Below, one piece after another: positions 34,073 to 46,282 of a DNA stretch of 64,000 nucleotides. The position numbers were made by a program, and so were the translations under genes. The DNA is from Lactuca virosa. Lineage: Eukaryota > Streptophyta > Magnoliopsida > Asterales > Asteraceae. Where the stretch lies: positions 249,808,147 to 249,872,146 of the forward strand of contig CAKMRJ010005412.1 in assembly GCA_928212115.1 (NCBI GenBank). The letters run 5' to 3'. Position 1 is the stretch's first letter. Every line of letters begins with the position of its first letter. The notes beneath the pieces were generated by a model. The model saw nothing but the letters and a program-made list of their open reading frames with translations, did no database searches and was not told the origin of the DNA.

Positions 34073-34261
34073 TATGTCGATAATATCATCAATGAGAATA
34101 ATGTGAAGATTTTCTATTGATTTACAAGAGATATTTATACACATACACATACAACAAATGGGCCGATAATACAAAGGAACAGGGGACTAAAGGGCTAAAC
34201 CATAAGGTAGAATATGTAGTGTAATATGCCCATGTTGTTTGAGCTAGAAGTTGACGGATGC

Positions 34262-35394
34262 TTATGTTGGATCTGAAATAGGAGAACAAAAAGAACGACA
34301 GACCTTTCGTGAAAATTTTTGCATATTGATATTGAGAGGGGACATGGAGAACTCAAACATGGCCAATGGCGATTTTTCCCAAACAAAGTGTATGTCAAGT
34401 TCAATGTTCTTGGTTCGTTGATGTTGAACCAGATTGGTCTTCATGTATATAACACTAATGTTGTCATAGTAAACCAATGGAGCTGAGTGAAGATAAATTA
34501 AAATGAAGTTCTCTGAGAAGATTACAAAGCCAAGCAGTCTCTGAGATTGCATTGGCTACGTCACTACACTCTACTTCAGCTCTGGAATGACACAGTGTGT
34601 TAACGTTTGGAAGACCATGAAATAAGATTGTTGCCAAGGAACATGCAGTAGTCGGATGTGGACATGCAAGATACGAGGCATCCACCCCCCATCCACAGTC
34701 TGTGTTTGAGTAACTGGTGGGAGACATTGACAAAGAGGAGTAGAGATGTAAACCGTGATCAATGGTATGTATTTGAGAGCCTGGAAGTGTGGCTCTCGTG
34801 GATCATGCATATGTATACAAACTTGTTGAACATCAAAGGAGTTGTCTGGATGGGTGAAGGTATGGTATTGAAGTGCCCCTGCAACACTACAATATAAATT
34901 TGAGTCTGAGACTGGCTTGCCTCTAGCAGTAAGCTTGAAAGCGTAATGAATTAGTGTGTGACATAGATTGGAGTCGGACATGTGAGGTCGTTGGAGAATC
35001 TTATGAGCATAATTTTGCTTAGAGAGAAACATGCCTATGGTGGATTGAGTGTAAGAAATTTCTAGAAAATAGTTCAATGCACCAAGATCTGCCATAGAAA
35101 ATGCTGCACTAAGTAGGGAAATAAGGTTATGAAGAAGACGTGTGGTTGAGGCTCTGCGGATTATGTCATTCACATATAGAAGTAAGTATGCCATGTGGTC
35201 TCCTCGCTTGAGAAGAAATAGAGATGAGCTAGATTTGCTATGTTGAAACCCGATACAGATTGCATGGTTGGCAAATCGGTGAAACCAAGCGTGGGGGGGA
35301 GGGGCTGATTGAGGCCATATAGGGATTTATGAAGATGGCAGACACGATTTGGTTTGTGTGGATCGATGAAACCAGGTTGTTGATGCATGTACAT
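34262..35394 (-). pseudogene. copia reverse transcriptase / RNase H fragment of H
   Basis: It contains LLLYVNDIIRRASTTRLLHNLI, a degraded copia YVDDI catalytic box in which D is replaced by N, followed by FSMADLGALNYFLEI. A region resembling the RNase H domain and the usual LRTKNIELDIHFVWE segment (about 34360-34430) comes next. Several frameshifts and stops make it non-functional. Confidence 0.88.
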
Positions 35395-35450
35395 AGTCTC
35401 AGATAAGTGACCGTGTAGAAAGGCATTTTCACGTCTAGTTGATGAATACG

Positions 35451-36077
35451 CTAGTTGTATGAGATCGTAAGACTGAGAATGGTGTGAATGGTGGCAGGCT
35501 TCATGATAAAACTGAATGTTTCCTCATGGTCAATCCCCAGTTGTTGATTTTTCTCTTTTTCCACAAGTCTTTCTTTGTACCTGCTAAGAGAACCGTCAAT
35601 ATTGAATTTATGTTTGAATAGCCACATGAAACGAACAAAATGAACGCCCAGGGGGTAAGATATGAGAACCCCACGTGTCATTTTTAATTAGTGCATTATA
35701 TTCATTATGCATGGTGGAATTCCATTGAGGGTATTTTAGATCTTGGAGGTGTGTTTTAGGTACATGATATAAGGTAGAAGTGTGAACATTGAGGCAGTTG
35801 ACGAGTTTGACGATACCGGAACGAGATTGAGTGGACATTAGGTGAGTAAGAAGAGGGTCGGAATATGGGGTTATATAGTCGGAGGGAGGAGCAGTCGATG
35901 AAGAAGCTGCTGGTAAATGGAGAACAACTGGGGGCAATAGGAGTTGGGGAGTTGGTCAGATTTTTTTCATCAGGAGAAGAGGTAGCAACGTCGGTTGTGG
36001 GAGTTTCCATGGGAATATCGGGATAACGGTAGCCGAAGTTTTTGATTGAATGAGGCGAGAAGTGACGGGGTTAATAG
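35451..36077 (-). pseudogene. N-terminal copia reverse transcriptase fragment of H
   Basis: Recognisable stretches are LKYPQWNSTMHNEYNALIKNDTW, FVRFMWLFKHKFNIDGSL and RYKERLVEKEKNQQLGIDHEETF, all typical of the copia RT start (RVT_2). The frame breaks near 35640. It is interrupted upstream by solo LTR I. Confidence 0.88.
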
Positions 36078-36870
36078 TGATGGGTTTTAAGCATAACAAC
36101 AATCCTATGGTGCACATGCAAACCCTAAAGCTTTGGATCGAGTTTTTCTAATTGTACATGCAATAATCATCCAAAGCTTGTAAACCCTATATCTAGCATA
36201 CAAAAATCGAAATCTACATCTAATGAAGAGTTAGGATATTATCTTTTAGTTGTAGCTTGATAACCTTGAACCTTTGAGAACTTAGCACCTCAAATGTGAT
36301 GCCTCTAATAGATCACAAACACCAAGAAGCAAGTTGGAGAATATAAGAGAGAGAGAGAGAGAGAGAGAGGGATGCTAAAATCGGCTCTAGGAATCCTTCT
36401 AGGGTTTCTGGTAGCCAGAAATAGGTGCCCAAGGGTTCCTTATATCGGTGAGGAATTCGGGTTTCAGTCAAAGACCTAATCTAGTTGCTTAAGCTCTAAG
36501 CAGCCCACAAGATCCTTCCATAACCTAGCCTTGGACGATTTCTGTATGGGATTCCATATAAAATCGTCCATCTCTTATTTAAGAGATCCTCAGCCCATTT
36601 TGCAATTATCTAATAATTACAATATCAGTCCCCTTAATTTAATTAATCTCTTTTGACCACAAAATTAATTCTTGACCATTATTAATTAAATAATATGATT
36701 TCTCTTTTAATATATTATTCACATAATATATTAATAAATAATAATTAACCTCTTTCTCCATAATTCATCAAGTCAATGTTGCTTTGGTGAAGGCAATGCA
36801 AAAGGACCATGCTACAATCGGGTCAAGTACATACCAAATATAGTTATGGGCTTAGACACCTAATTCAACA
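36078..36870 (-). mobile_element. solo copia-like LTR I
   Basis: 793 bp; on minus it starts TGTTGAATTAGGTGTCTAAG and ends AAACCCATCA. It is flanked by AATAG on both sides (36073-36077, 36871-36875). It is related to the LTRs of elements L and N. A GA microsatellite lies at about 36346-36369. No primer site or interior remains. Confidence 0.88.
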
Positions 36871-38346
36871 AATAGAAGTGCCAAGGAAATCATATGAGGG
36901 AGGCGAGTTCGGTGTCATTGAGACTTAGGGAAAGACAAGTTCATCAAATTTGGCGTGCCAAGATATGATTATCTTTTTGTTATGGATGTCTAAACACCAG
37001 AAACTATGGTGGTTGTTGAGATATATGAGGAAAACACATGGGGTAGATCTTAGAGTTAGTTTATGTGGAGGTGGAGATGGGTCAACACAAACATCCAAAA
37101 AGGCGTAAATGATCATATTTTGGTTGTTTTTTATATAGTTTGATGTATGGGGTGATATTTTCAATGGTTTTAGAAGGAAAGCGAGTGAGAAGATGAGTCG
37201 TCGTGTGGAGAGATTCAACCCAATATGTATGTGGAAGTTAGGATTGAAAAAGAAGAGATCGAACGAGTTTATTTATTGTGCGGATCATGCATTCGGATTT
37301 TTCCATTTTGTTGAGAGGTTTTTGGGAAAGAAAAACATATATGTATATTGTTTTTGTTAAAAGTGTTGCGAAGGGCATCATTGTCAAATTCTCCCCCGTG
37401 ATCACATTGGAAGGCATAGATATTACAGTTAAATTGGTTGCGAACAAATGAATGAAAATGTATAAATTTGGAGATTGTGTCACATTTTCTTCAAAGAGGG
37501 TATACCCATAAATAGTGGGAGTAGTGGTCTAAAAATACACATAATATCTGACACCACTAAGGCTACTATGTAGAGGTGATGCCCAAACATCATAGTTTAT
37601 TAAATCCAAGGGAGAGTTTATAACTTCATTAAAATAAAAAAATGGGAGACTAACATGTGCCATTCGACACACATTACAAATTAATTTTGAAATGTCTTTA
37701 TTCCACTAAATGGAATTATTGGAAAACAAAAGATGGAGCACTTCATTCCTGGGGTGTTCGAGACGTTGGTTACACTTAGAAGGACTCTCAGTAACAAAAG
37801 CCTGGGGCGAAGACTAAAGGTTATGAATTGGATATAGACCTCTAATATTGTCACATCGGAGAAGAACTTGACGTGTCTGAGGGTACTTCATAGAAAAACC
37901 TTATTTTTTAAATTCAATCAAGCAATCATTATCAATTGTGAATTTTCGAACATAAAATAAATTTTTTACTATTTTGGGGGTGACAGGGACATTATGAAGA
38001 CGAAAAGGGTGATGTGGAGTAGGTAAAATTCCATGTCCCGAGTTGGTGATGGGTATGGGTGACCTGTCACCGATGAGATTATATGAAATATTATGATTAT
38101 TAAAAATGGTTTGTAGATTCTCCGTACCTCCCAATAGATGGTTTGTCGTGCCTGTGTCCATAAACCACCCAAAGTTCATCAGGTCTTGGAGGTTCATGTT
38201 TTGGAATGCCTCGCGAAGTGATAAGGGCTGATCAAAATTTTCTAAAGTGGGTCAAGAGGTATGAAATGCAACAAAAAGTTGTTGGGCAGATTGGCATGAA
38301 GGCCCACTGTGGTTCCTGTTGGGAGTCCAGTTCATTGGAGGAAGAG
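36871..38346 (-). pseudogene. copia protease and integrase fragments of H
   Basis: Protease is seen at 38172-38100 (WFMDTGTTNHLLGG, the copia DTG box), followed by NLFYVRKFTIDNDCLIEF (about 37910-37960). Integrase core traces with a frameshifted CDHGGEFDN motif lie near 37380-37420. The integrase C-terminal CLDIHNKKIIISWHAKFDE is at about 36930-37000. Multiple stops are present. Confidence 0.85.
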
Positions 38347-38804
38347 CTAGGCTTTTAGCCCACTATTGCGGTTGTGATGATGAAGTCTAACCCTGATGGA
38401 AAAGTTGGATCCAGGGCATAGAAGTAGCAGGAGCCCAAGGTGGAGACTGAGCCTAAGGATACTATGATGTAGTTGGAGATTGCATGGGACTAGATGATTG
38501 ACTTCATTGTGACCTCCTGCCCGACGATCATTTCGGTCGTTGCCACCACCATGACGGTTGTTTTGGTCATTTTTCCCATGATGGGAATTGTTTTGGTTAC
38601 CGTTTCTCGAGGTGTTGGCATAGTGAGGCTGATCTAAATGTATAGTGTACAGGGTTGGCGGGGCAGAATCATCATCCTGGTGAGTCCCATGAACAATGTG
38701 GGAGCGAGCAAGGCGATTTTCTTCAAGAAGAAGCATGGAACAAGCTTGAAGAAAAGAGGGCAGTATGTTTTGGTGACGGATAATTCTCGCGGCTTGATCA
38801 AACT
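38347..38804 (-). pseudogene. copia gag tail of H
   Basis: The frame includes FLQACSMLLLEENRLARSH and a low-complexity N/H/G-rich segment, as in the C-terminal part of many plant copia gags. It is cut at 38804 by LTR G. The zinc knuckle is not clear. Confidence 0.65.
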
Positions 38805-40138
38805 TGTAACATCCCAAGCTTACCAGATAAATTGTTTTTTTCTAAAATCAACCATAACATTCATTCATTATTTTAAAAAATAGAGATAACATCAAAAGTA
38901 TATCAAATAACATCAGAGTGGTAGCAAAAATCATAAGTATGAAATCTCATGTGGATGCGATGCAATCATGCTAGACTATTCCCCTTGGAACCAGAAGAAC
39001 CTGAAATATTTAAACCACAAAACTGTAAGCACAAATCTTAGTGTGTTAACAAAAATACCATATACCATACATAATGTAAAGGGTCTATTTCAACCCCCAT
39101 GAAGATACTATGGGCTAAATCATAGTCTTACCCCCTTCTATGGGCCAAATCATGGTCTTTACTTGTACAAGTGCTAGGGCCAAATCCTTTTCTTCCATAC
39201 AATTGCCAGGGGCCAAACCCTAGTCTTACATGCAAATGCTAAGGGCCAAACCCTGGTCATTCATACAGATGCCAGGGGAAAAACCCTAGTCTTCCATGCA
39301 AGTATCACAAAGACAATTAGCATCATACATAGTATAGTAAGAGAACTCACCTCACAATGTAGTCAACAGCTAACCAGCTCACACAACTACGAAATGGGTA
39401 CTACACACCACCTACTGAATCATATAACGTAAAACCTTATTCTACCATCGAAAACAAACATTTTTACCAAAATTCAAAAGTGGTCAAAAGTCAACGGTCA
39501 AAATCAACATCAGTTGACCTTCATGTCATGGTCATCCTTTGGCCACGTCGTGGGACCTTCTCGACAAAACAGTCGTGGTCGGTCCAGCTGCCACATCGTG
39601 GAAACTGGACAGAAATAGCTTACTGGGTTAATCTCTCATTCAGTTAATCCAAGAGCTCCAAAGCTCAGATGTGATCCCCCTTAAGGTCTAGATGGATAAA
39701 GTTTTGAACTTTATCCATTAATACCACCCAATAAGTCCAAATCTATAATCCTAGGCTTTAATGGTTGCACTATTTGAATGAACACCACACAAAGTGATGC
39801 AAGGCCACTTTCCAACTAACACCATGGTCTAGAAGCTATATAATGCACTCAGATGCTTTGGAGTTCAACCAAACTCTAAAGGCAAGAAGATTGGGACTAA
39901 AAAGCTGATAAAATGACCTAATATGAGATATAAAGATATAATTAACAAGGTTGAGACTTTATACCTTCTCAAGGTCAGAAATGAGATATATATGTTACAT
40001 CTAGGTCAAATCCAAGCTTCCCATCCACAAGATGGACTCCTTCTTCCAAGTTTTAAAAAATGGCTACAAACTCTCAAAACACACACAAAGAGGCTAGGGT
40101 CTGGGTGGGGTCATTCTTAGATGATGGAGGTTGGCAAA
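38805..40138 (-). repeat. gypsy LTR G, 3' part (minus)
   Basis: On minus the LTR ends GGGATGTTACA at 38805. Upstream of that end it has TTTCAGG (near 39005) and a hairpin array with CATGATTTGGCCCATAG-like units (39090-39310). Further upstream are a TCTCCTCAC-like donor zone (39350) and CCACGTCGTGG palindromes (39540-39605). It is broken at 40138 where LTR E begins; GCAAA (40134-40138) would be E's target duplication. Frames here are not genes. Confidence 0.7.
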
Positions 40139-40474
40139 TGTAACATCCAGATTCTTGGAGGTATTTAAATTTAATGTATTTTGGATTTTTTGTGGGACCA
40201 CGTCGTGGTGAAGGCATCCCACAACGTGGTGATAGTCGATGTATCGCGGATTTCTCATGACCGCCATAGCGAGGTAGCCTATGTCCATGACGTGGTGGTT
40301 GTTTAATGAGAAACCCTAATATCCAGGATTGCGCCCCTATTTAAGGAAACGTGATGGCTTGGGTTGCTCACCCTCAGCCTGCATCACAACCTCTCAGCCT
40401 CCAAGCAAACCCTAACCTCCATTTTTGCTCTCTAAGGTTATTGTGTTGATTTTGGGGGATTGGAAGAAGAAGAA
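40139..40474 (+). repeat. gypsy LTR E, first part
   Basis: It starts TGTAACATCCAG, carries CCACGTCGTGG-like palindromes (40195-40290), and has TATTTAAGG near 40338. It is interrupted by element D (AAGAA duplication at 40470-40474) and resumes at 51153. Confidence 0.8.
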
Positions 40475-43400
40475 TGTGACAACCCGGAAAAAATTTTGAT
40501 TTTAAAGCCCAGTCAATCAACTCAAATGAGTGTCAAACTCATTAGAACTGAGTTCTAGCCCGGTGAAAGGTCATTCTAAGGAGTTTTGAGCCTAATACAC
40601 CTAAGGAATAAGTATTAGAAAGCACCTGCTAGAGACTCTGTGCAACACTAAAGCCCTAAACTCCAACATGTGGAGTTTATGTCCGTAAACATGGAGTTTA
40701 CGGCCGTAAACCCAAGGTAGGCCGTGAACTCCACCTTATAACCTCATTTCCTTCACTTTTCTTCATTCTTTCACTTTCACCTCAAGAACACATGAGTTTT
40801 CTCTCAAGTATCATCCCGATCTTCATACTTGATCTTCAAAAATCGTAAGTGTTCTTTCTTAATTAGTTGTTAATCCTTCTTAACTAGCTTCATCATCATG
40901 ATTCATCCATGGAAATCATGTTTTCTTAGATCTTCAAGTTTCACCAAGAACACCAAGAACACACACTAGTGTTCTTGGCCAATATCAACCATTTCAAGCT
41001 TCTAGATCGTAAGTACACTTCCCTATACTTCATATGTAGTTAGTATCCATGCTTAGAGACTTGAAACATGCCTTTTCCCATGAAGATCACGAGCTTACGG
41101 TCTAAGATCTTCCAGGACCGTAAACTCAATGTTGAAGCATGTATTGGCCATAAACCCTATAAGATGCTAAGCTAATGACCTAGAACCCTTCCTTGATGTT
41201 TGAAGGACCTTAAACTTCACTCAAATACATAATCACCATGAGTTTACGACCGTAAATTCCTTTGGGCCGTAAACTCATCATAAGCCTCATTTGAGGTGGT
41301 CTTTCTCATACAAGTGTAGAACAAAAGTCCCTAAAGTTTCCCTAGCCTTCAAACCAACACTTAGCCATGTTTGACCATGAGTTTATGGCCGTAAACTCCC
41401 TTGGGACGTAAACCCATGACCGTAAACTCATGTTAGTGCCATTTCACTTTCCTTTGATGAATCACATGTGATTCCAACACTTGGGCAAGGAGTTTCCTAG
41501 TCCCGGAAGGTGTTTCCTTTCATATAGTTGTTTATAAACACTATATTCATGTCAATATGTGTCCTTACATGTCATTTAGGACTTATTGTGTCTCGGGACT
41601 TCATTCGTGGAACTTCTCATCCTTACACGCATACACGTTTGAATCACCCACATCAGGTGAGTTCATGCCCCGTAATGAATCTTTTAACTGTTTTTAACTG
41701 TTTTAAGGGGGGAATACAAGTTGAACACAATGAAAATTGTGTAAAGGTTTGTTATTAAGCATCTTTCAAAATGTTACTTATGTCATTTATAAGTTGTCAA
41801 AACATTTCAAAAACTCTTTTAAAGTTATGTTACTTTATAGTTATACAAAACTCCATTTTTAAAGTACAAGCATAACTTAGTAGATAAATGAGTCTTTTCA
41901 ATAACAGTCCAAGTAGAACATTAGTAAACTATAATAGGTATAGTTTAGGAGAATGCTATTCATTACTTCTAGTACAATGAAGCACACAAAGAGTCAGTTC
42001 ATACATGAGTCAAACACACAGTGAAGAGAATCAAACAATACCATACAGAATATTTAGTGAAGAGAAACAAACAATACCATACAGAGAGAACACACAATTA
42101 CGAGAAACAAACAGAACGTACAATATACAGTACAAAACAAACAAGTTAGGTTGCTATAGCATGAGAACACATACAGTATCTAATTATACCAATGAATCAC
42201 TAACTCATTGTTTTAAACAAAAGGTGATAGTTATATTGGGTATACATGATCATATACTTTAATGTGAATTACACGGCTTGCAAGAATTTGCAGAGGTCGC
42301 GTTTGGTTCCCTTAATCTCTTGACAGGGAGAGCGTTTAGTAGGGGTTCTAGCCTTCACATTATAACCGAAATAAAACAAATATGTTTTTAGGTTATTAGT
42401 ACATCCGCATGTCATTATAAACGACAACTGTGTACTTACATTTCCCATTACTTTCATAAAGTGACAGTACCACTTGAAAGTCAAACTCAAACTATTTTCG
42501 AGTCAAGATAGTTATAAACTAGGGAAAATATACATTTTTACAATCGACAAACGGAACAGTCGAGTCTAGCACGTAACAGAAGATGCCTTGGTAGAAGGCT
42601 ACGTTTAAAAGAAAGGACCATAATGCTAGTCTTATGATTCCTTAATGTATACATCACAGGATATATATATACCAACAGATTCCGACAGGTAATAGGATGT
42701 GTGCTCTCCGCTTCATTTCCTGTTCCTTGTTTGGTTGTGGGCTTGGAACGAATTCACCCAATCTATTTTCTACCCGATTCTATATATATATGTATGCTTA
42801 GTATACATGAAGTCATCATAAGGGTACCAGGTATGGGTCAGGTTATAGGACACAGAGTCAAAGCACAGTTTTTCTAGTACAAAACATACTTTCCAAAATC
42901 AGTACTTTTGGTATACAAAACTAGAAACTTCCCAGTAAAGGGTTTAATCCATTTTATTAAACCAGTACAATTTAAAGGACCTTAGGTGAGTAACTCTATA
43001 ATACCTTAGTTTATACATCATGTTTATATATAAAACTAATACCCAATAGGTAGTTGGATGTGTGCTTTCCGCCTTACTTCTTGTTCCTTGTTTGGTTGTG
43101 GGCTTAGGGCAGATTCACTCAATTAACTTTCTATCCGATATTAGATTATATATAGCAGTATAAACTAAGCTATTATAAAAGTAGTCACTGTGGTCACCAT
43201 TTTATTATAAGAAATATGGGTTTTCTTAAAGAACTTTTCATTAGATATAAAGGAACCATTACAATTAACTCCATGAGTAACAAGTGTTTATCCTAGGGTT
43301 ATATACAATGATGATCTAACAACCAATGGGATGTGTGCTATCCGCCTTAATTTCTGTTCCTTGTTTGGTTGTGAGCTTAGGGCAGATGCGCACAATCGAT

Positions 43401-43918
43401 TGTTTGTTTACTCTGAGTCTTATATAACTTGTATCCGCTTAGTACCCATAGAAAGGGTTGTAGTGTCATTTTACTTAAACTTCCATCAAAGTAGGAAATA
43501 TAGGATTTTCTAGAGGAACAGGCGAACTTTTCAAAACAGAACTTACCACTTACAACATTTTACAACTACATGTTACAACTACATTTTCAATAACACTTTA
43601 CAACTTATTCACATCACTAAAATCTTATGAACTCACCAGCTTAATTGCTGATCAACTCTTTCAAATAACTTGTATTCTCAGGAGACTATTAGATAGGTGC
43701 TCGTGCTGGGGATTCAGAAGATGGAGCATTATAGCTTCAAGTCTTGTTTTGTTATTTGTGTATGAATTCTATGTTTTGTGAACACACACATTGTAAACAC
43801 TTTCTTTCGAAATGAAATGGTTGTTCATTACTTGCTTACCATATACATATCTCGTGATACTAAACATGACGTCCTCCACCCCTGAACGATTCCGCCGTTC
43901 TGGTTTTGGGGTGTGACA
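40475..43918 (+). repeat. 5' LTR of element D
   Basis: Ends TGTGACAACCC/GGGGTGTGACA. GTTTACGGCCGTAAAC-type palindromes cluster at 40675-40735 and 41095-41430. Three stem-loop modules carry the TTCCTTGTTTGGTTGTGG apex (42723-42740, 43084-43101, 43357-43374). Open frames such as 41528-41758 and 42005-42262 recur identically in the 3' LTR and look non-coding. Confidence 0.95.
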
Positions 43919-45142
43919 GATTGGTATCAGAGCATTGTTTATAGTGAACTAAGTATATCAACCGATAAAAGATATACAACTATAAATACAATGGGGCTTA
44001 AGTGCTCTGGATAATGATATATTTTTAGAATATAACTATAGGTTATAAAAATATACCTACTTGCTTATACATGTACATAATAGAACTAGTGTCACGAGGA
44101 GAACAGAACTAAAGTATTTAAAGGTTGGGCACTGTCGTCAACCTGAACAGTTATGTAATCATAGCTAGGATCAATATAGCCTGATCAACTATATTCATTC
44201 GAGATGTGACCGACATGTGTTTGGGAATGATGTGGTGTTGCAACAGTGTTAAAACTTACCTGAACACCAGTCAAGAGAACACCAGAACAAGTACATTTAG
44301 AGTTAGAATACTATAGGAGTATTCTATGATACGATAGCGCGATAACGAGTTTAGAACATACCAAGTACATTACGTTGAAATACTATAGGAGTATTTTAGT
44401 CCATATAAATAACTTATGTGATAACCAAAAAGACCTTTACGGATAAGTCTATAATCTTGCAAGGTATATTCCTAAAGTTTTATATATAATCAAGATCTTA
44501 TAGACTTAGAATCTGTGGTCTACGCTTCGCTATCCATTCCTCTTAAGGGTGTAGTTTTGGAGTAGGATCACTTATTCGAAGGTCTATTTAATCTTCAATT
44601 ATATACAAACTTGTGTACCTTGTACAATTATAGGAGGACTCCGTAAGGATCACCCCATAAAGTTACCTTAAAGCTCATAGATTCTTTAGTCACTTTCATT
44701 CTCGCACGACAAGCCCAGATAGATGTAACCACTTCCTCATAGTAGACAACAGAAGAGTCCAGGAGGAACAAGAACAAGTTCATGAGAAGTTTTCAAAGAG
44801 GGATCAGCCGAAGTAACCAAAACGTCTTACACGTCACACTAATAAATAATAATCTGGTTAATTTAATGAGCGAGTGGAAACACTGCTCACATTATATGTT
44901 AAGATTATTTTCTTACATGCAGCTGGTAACAGTTATTCAGGAAACAGATATTCATTCGAGGATAGTTATTTCAAATTCATAGAGTTTATTAGGTATAGAC
45001 TCTTTTATGAATTGTTTCTAGAACCCTGTGGAAGTCAGGACCCGATACATCAAGAACTAGGATAACCTTGTCTTTTCAGCTTTCGGCTTGTGTCCATTGC
45101 TTTAGACTTATTCCGTCTCATCTTTGTATTCTTTTAGCAAAG
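43919..45142 (+). promoter_or_regulatory. primer site and leader of element D
   Basis: TGGTATCAGAGC lies at 43922-43933. The 1.2-kb leader has no credible gene. A degraded stem-loop module at about 44510-44575 keeps the arms GAAT/ATTC and GTGGTC/GATCAC although the apex has changed. TCTTTTAG just before gag (45130-45137) resembles a splice acceptor. Confidence 0.6.
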
Positions 45143-46282
45143 ATGCCTCCTCGCAGATCTAACAGACGCACTACTCCGATAACTCCAACGCCGCCTCCTT
45201 CGCAAATCGATATGGCAGCTATAAACGCTGCAGTGGCCGCGGCTGTGGCAACAGCCATGGCTCAATATCACTCCATCAGTACCAGTGGAGGTGAAACGCC
45301 TACTGATTCTACTCGAGGTGAGGTCCTCGTGCGCTCGAGAGAGTTCTCCTACAAGGACTTCACCAATTGCCAGCCATTGTCCTTTAATGGGACTGAAGGA
45401 GTCATTGCCCTCATGCAATGGTTCGAGAAAACAGAGTCGATCTTCGAAATCTGTTTATGCCCAGAAGGAAGCAAAGTGAAGTTTGCTGCCTGCACCTTCT
45501 CTGGCAAGGCCCTAACATGGTGGAACAGCCATGTTAAGTCACTGACCCTATCAGTGGCTAACTCAATAGGTTGGGAAAACCTAAAAGAGTTAATGCGGGA
45601 GGAATACTGCCCGTTAGGCGAAATTCAAAAGCTGGAACAAGAGCTGTGGGATCTCACTATGGTCGGCTCAGACATAGTGACCTACACTGACCGGTTCAGC
45701 AAGCTAGCAGCTCTATGCCCCGGGATGGTTACCCCGGAGAGCAAGAAGATAGAAAGATACATTTGGGGTCTGACTGCTCCGACCCAAGGAAATGTGTTGT
45801 CTTCTAACCCAGCCACGTTCGATAGTGCTAAACGCCTGGCTCAGCGACTCATCGACCATGGAGTCCGCCATGGTGTAAAAGTCCCTATTCCCGAGCCATC
45901 GAGGGAAGAGGACTATAATCAGAAGTCGGGGAACAAGAGGAAGAAGAAGCGAACAACACAAGACACCCCGCAAGAGCAACGAGCGAGTACTATGTACGCC
46001 GCTACGACGCCTACTGCTTCAGCACCTGCCAGTCGATATGCTGGAAACCTTCCGAAGTGTGGAAAGTGCAACTTTCACCACACCGGAGTATGCCGGGAAA
46101 TGCAGTGTCTGAACTGCCACAGAAAGGGACACACAGTCCGTTTCTGCAGGGCACCGGCTCAACCGATCTCCCAAGTCCTCGGAGCTGAAGAAAACCAAGC
46201 CTGCTATGGCTGTGGTGAGGCTGGACATTTTCAGAGGGACTGCCCGATAAAAGGAACTCAGGCGCGGATGGACGCATTCTGA
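45143..46282 (+). CDS. gag: intact gag polyprotein of element D
   Basis: 379 codons from ATG 45143. The open frame extends upstream to 45068, but MPPRRSNRR at 45143 is the usual gag start for this group and follows an acceptor-like TTTTAG. Residues 1-60 are basic and alanine-rich. The retrotransposon gag (capsid) domain follows, with ALTWWNSHV, WENLKELMREEYCP, EIQKLEQELWDL, TYTDRFSKLAALCPGM and IERYIWGL. A basic linker contains GNKRKKKRT. The C-terminal nucleocapsid has CGKCNFHHTGVC, CLNCHRKGHTVRFC and CYGCGEAGHFQRDC. Gag would form particles that package RNA. It is the only intact protein-coding frame in the window, and it stops just before the place where protease begins in related elements. 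Confidence 0.95.
   Translation: MPPRRSNRRTTPITPTPPPSQIDMAAINAAVAAAVATAMAQYHSISTSGGETPTDSTRGEVLVRSREFSYKDFTNCQPLSFNGTEGVIALMQWFEKTESIFEICLCPEGSKVKFAACTFSGKALTWWNSHVKSLTLSVANSIGWENLKELMREEYCPLGEIQKLEQELWDLTMVGSDIVTYTDRFSKLAALCPGMVTPESKKIERYIWGLTAPTQGNVLSSNPATFDSAKRLAQRLIDHGVRHGVKVPIPEPSREEDYNQKSGNKRKKKRTTQDTPQEQRASTMYAATTPTASAPASRYAGNLPKCGKCNFHHTGVCREMQCLNCHRKGHTVRFCRAPAQPISQVLGAEENQACYGCGEAGHFQRDCPIKGTQARMDAF

Larger units (their letters stand above)
34073..38804 (-). mobile_element. decayed copia element H (minus)
   Basis: Reading minus from 38804, gag tail, protease, integrase, reverse transcriptase and RNase H traces appear in Ty1/copia order, ending near 34262. The 5' LTR and gag start are missing because LTR G abuts at 38805. 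At the left end a TATAAATAT stretch (minus, near 34130) suggests part of its 3' LTR, but boundaries are unclear. Solo LTR I splits it at 36078-36870. Confidence 0.85.

Noticed and set aside
41528..42262. Two frames of 76 and 85 codons preserved in both LTRs of D (41528-42262 and 48590-49325)
   Set aside because: Identity follows from the LTR duplication; one copy already has a changed end, and no family motif is seen.
45068..45142. N-terminal extension of the gag of D by 25 codons
   Set aside because: It reads SFQLSACVHCF without family support; the ATG at 45143 follows an acceptor-like TTTTAG and begins the basic MPPRRS start.
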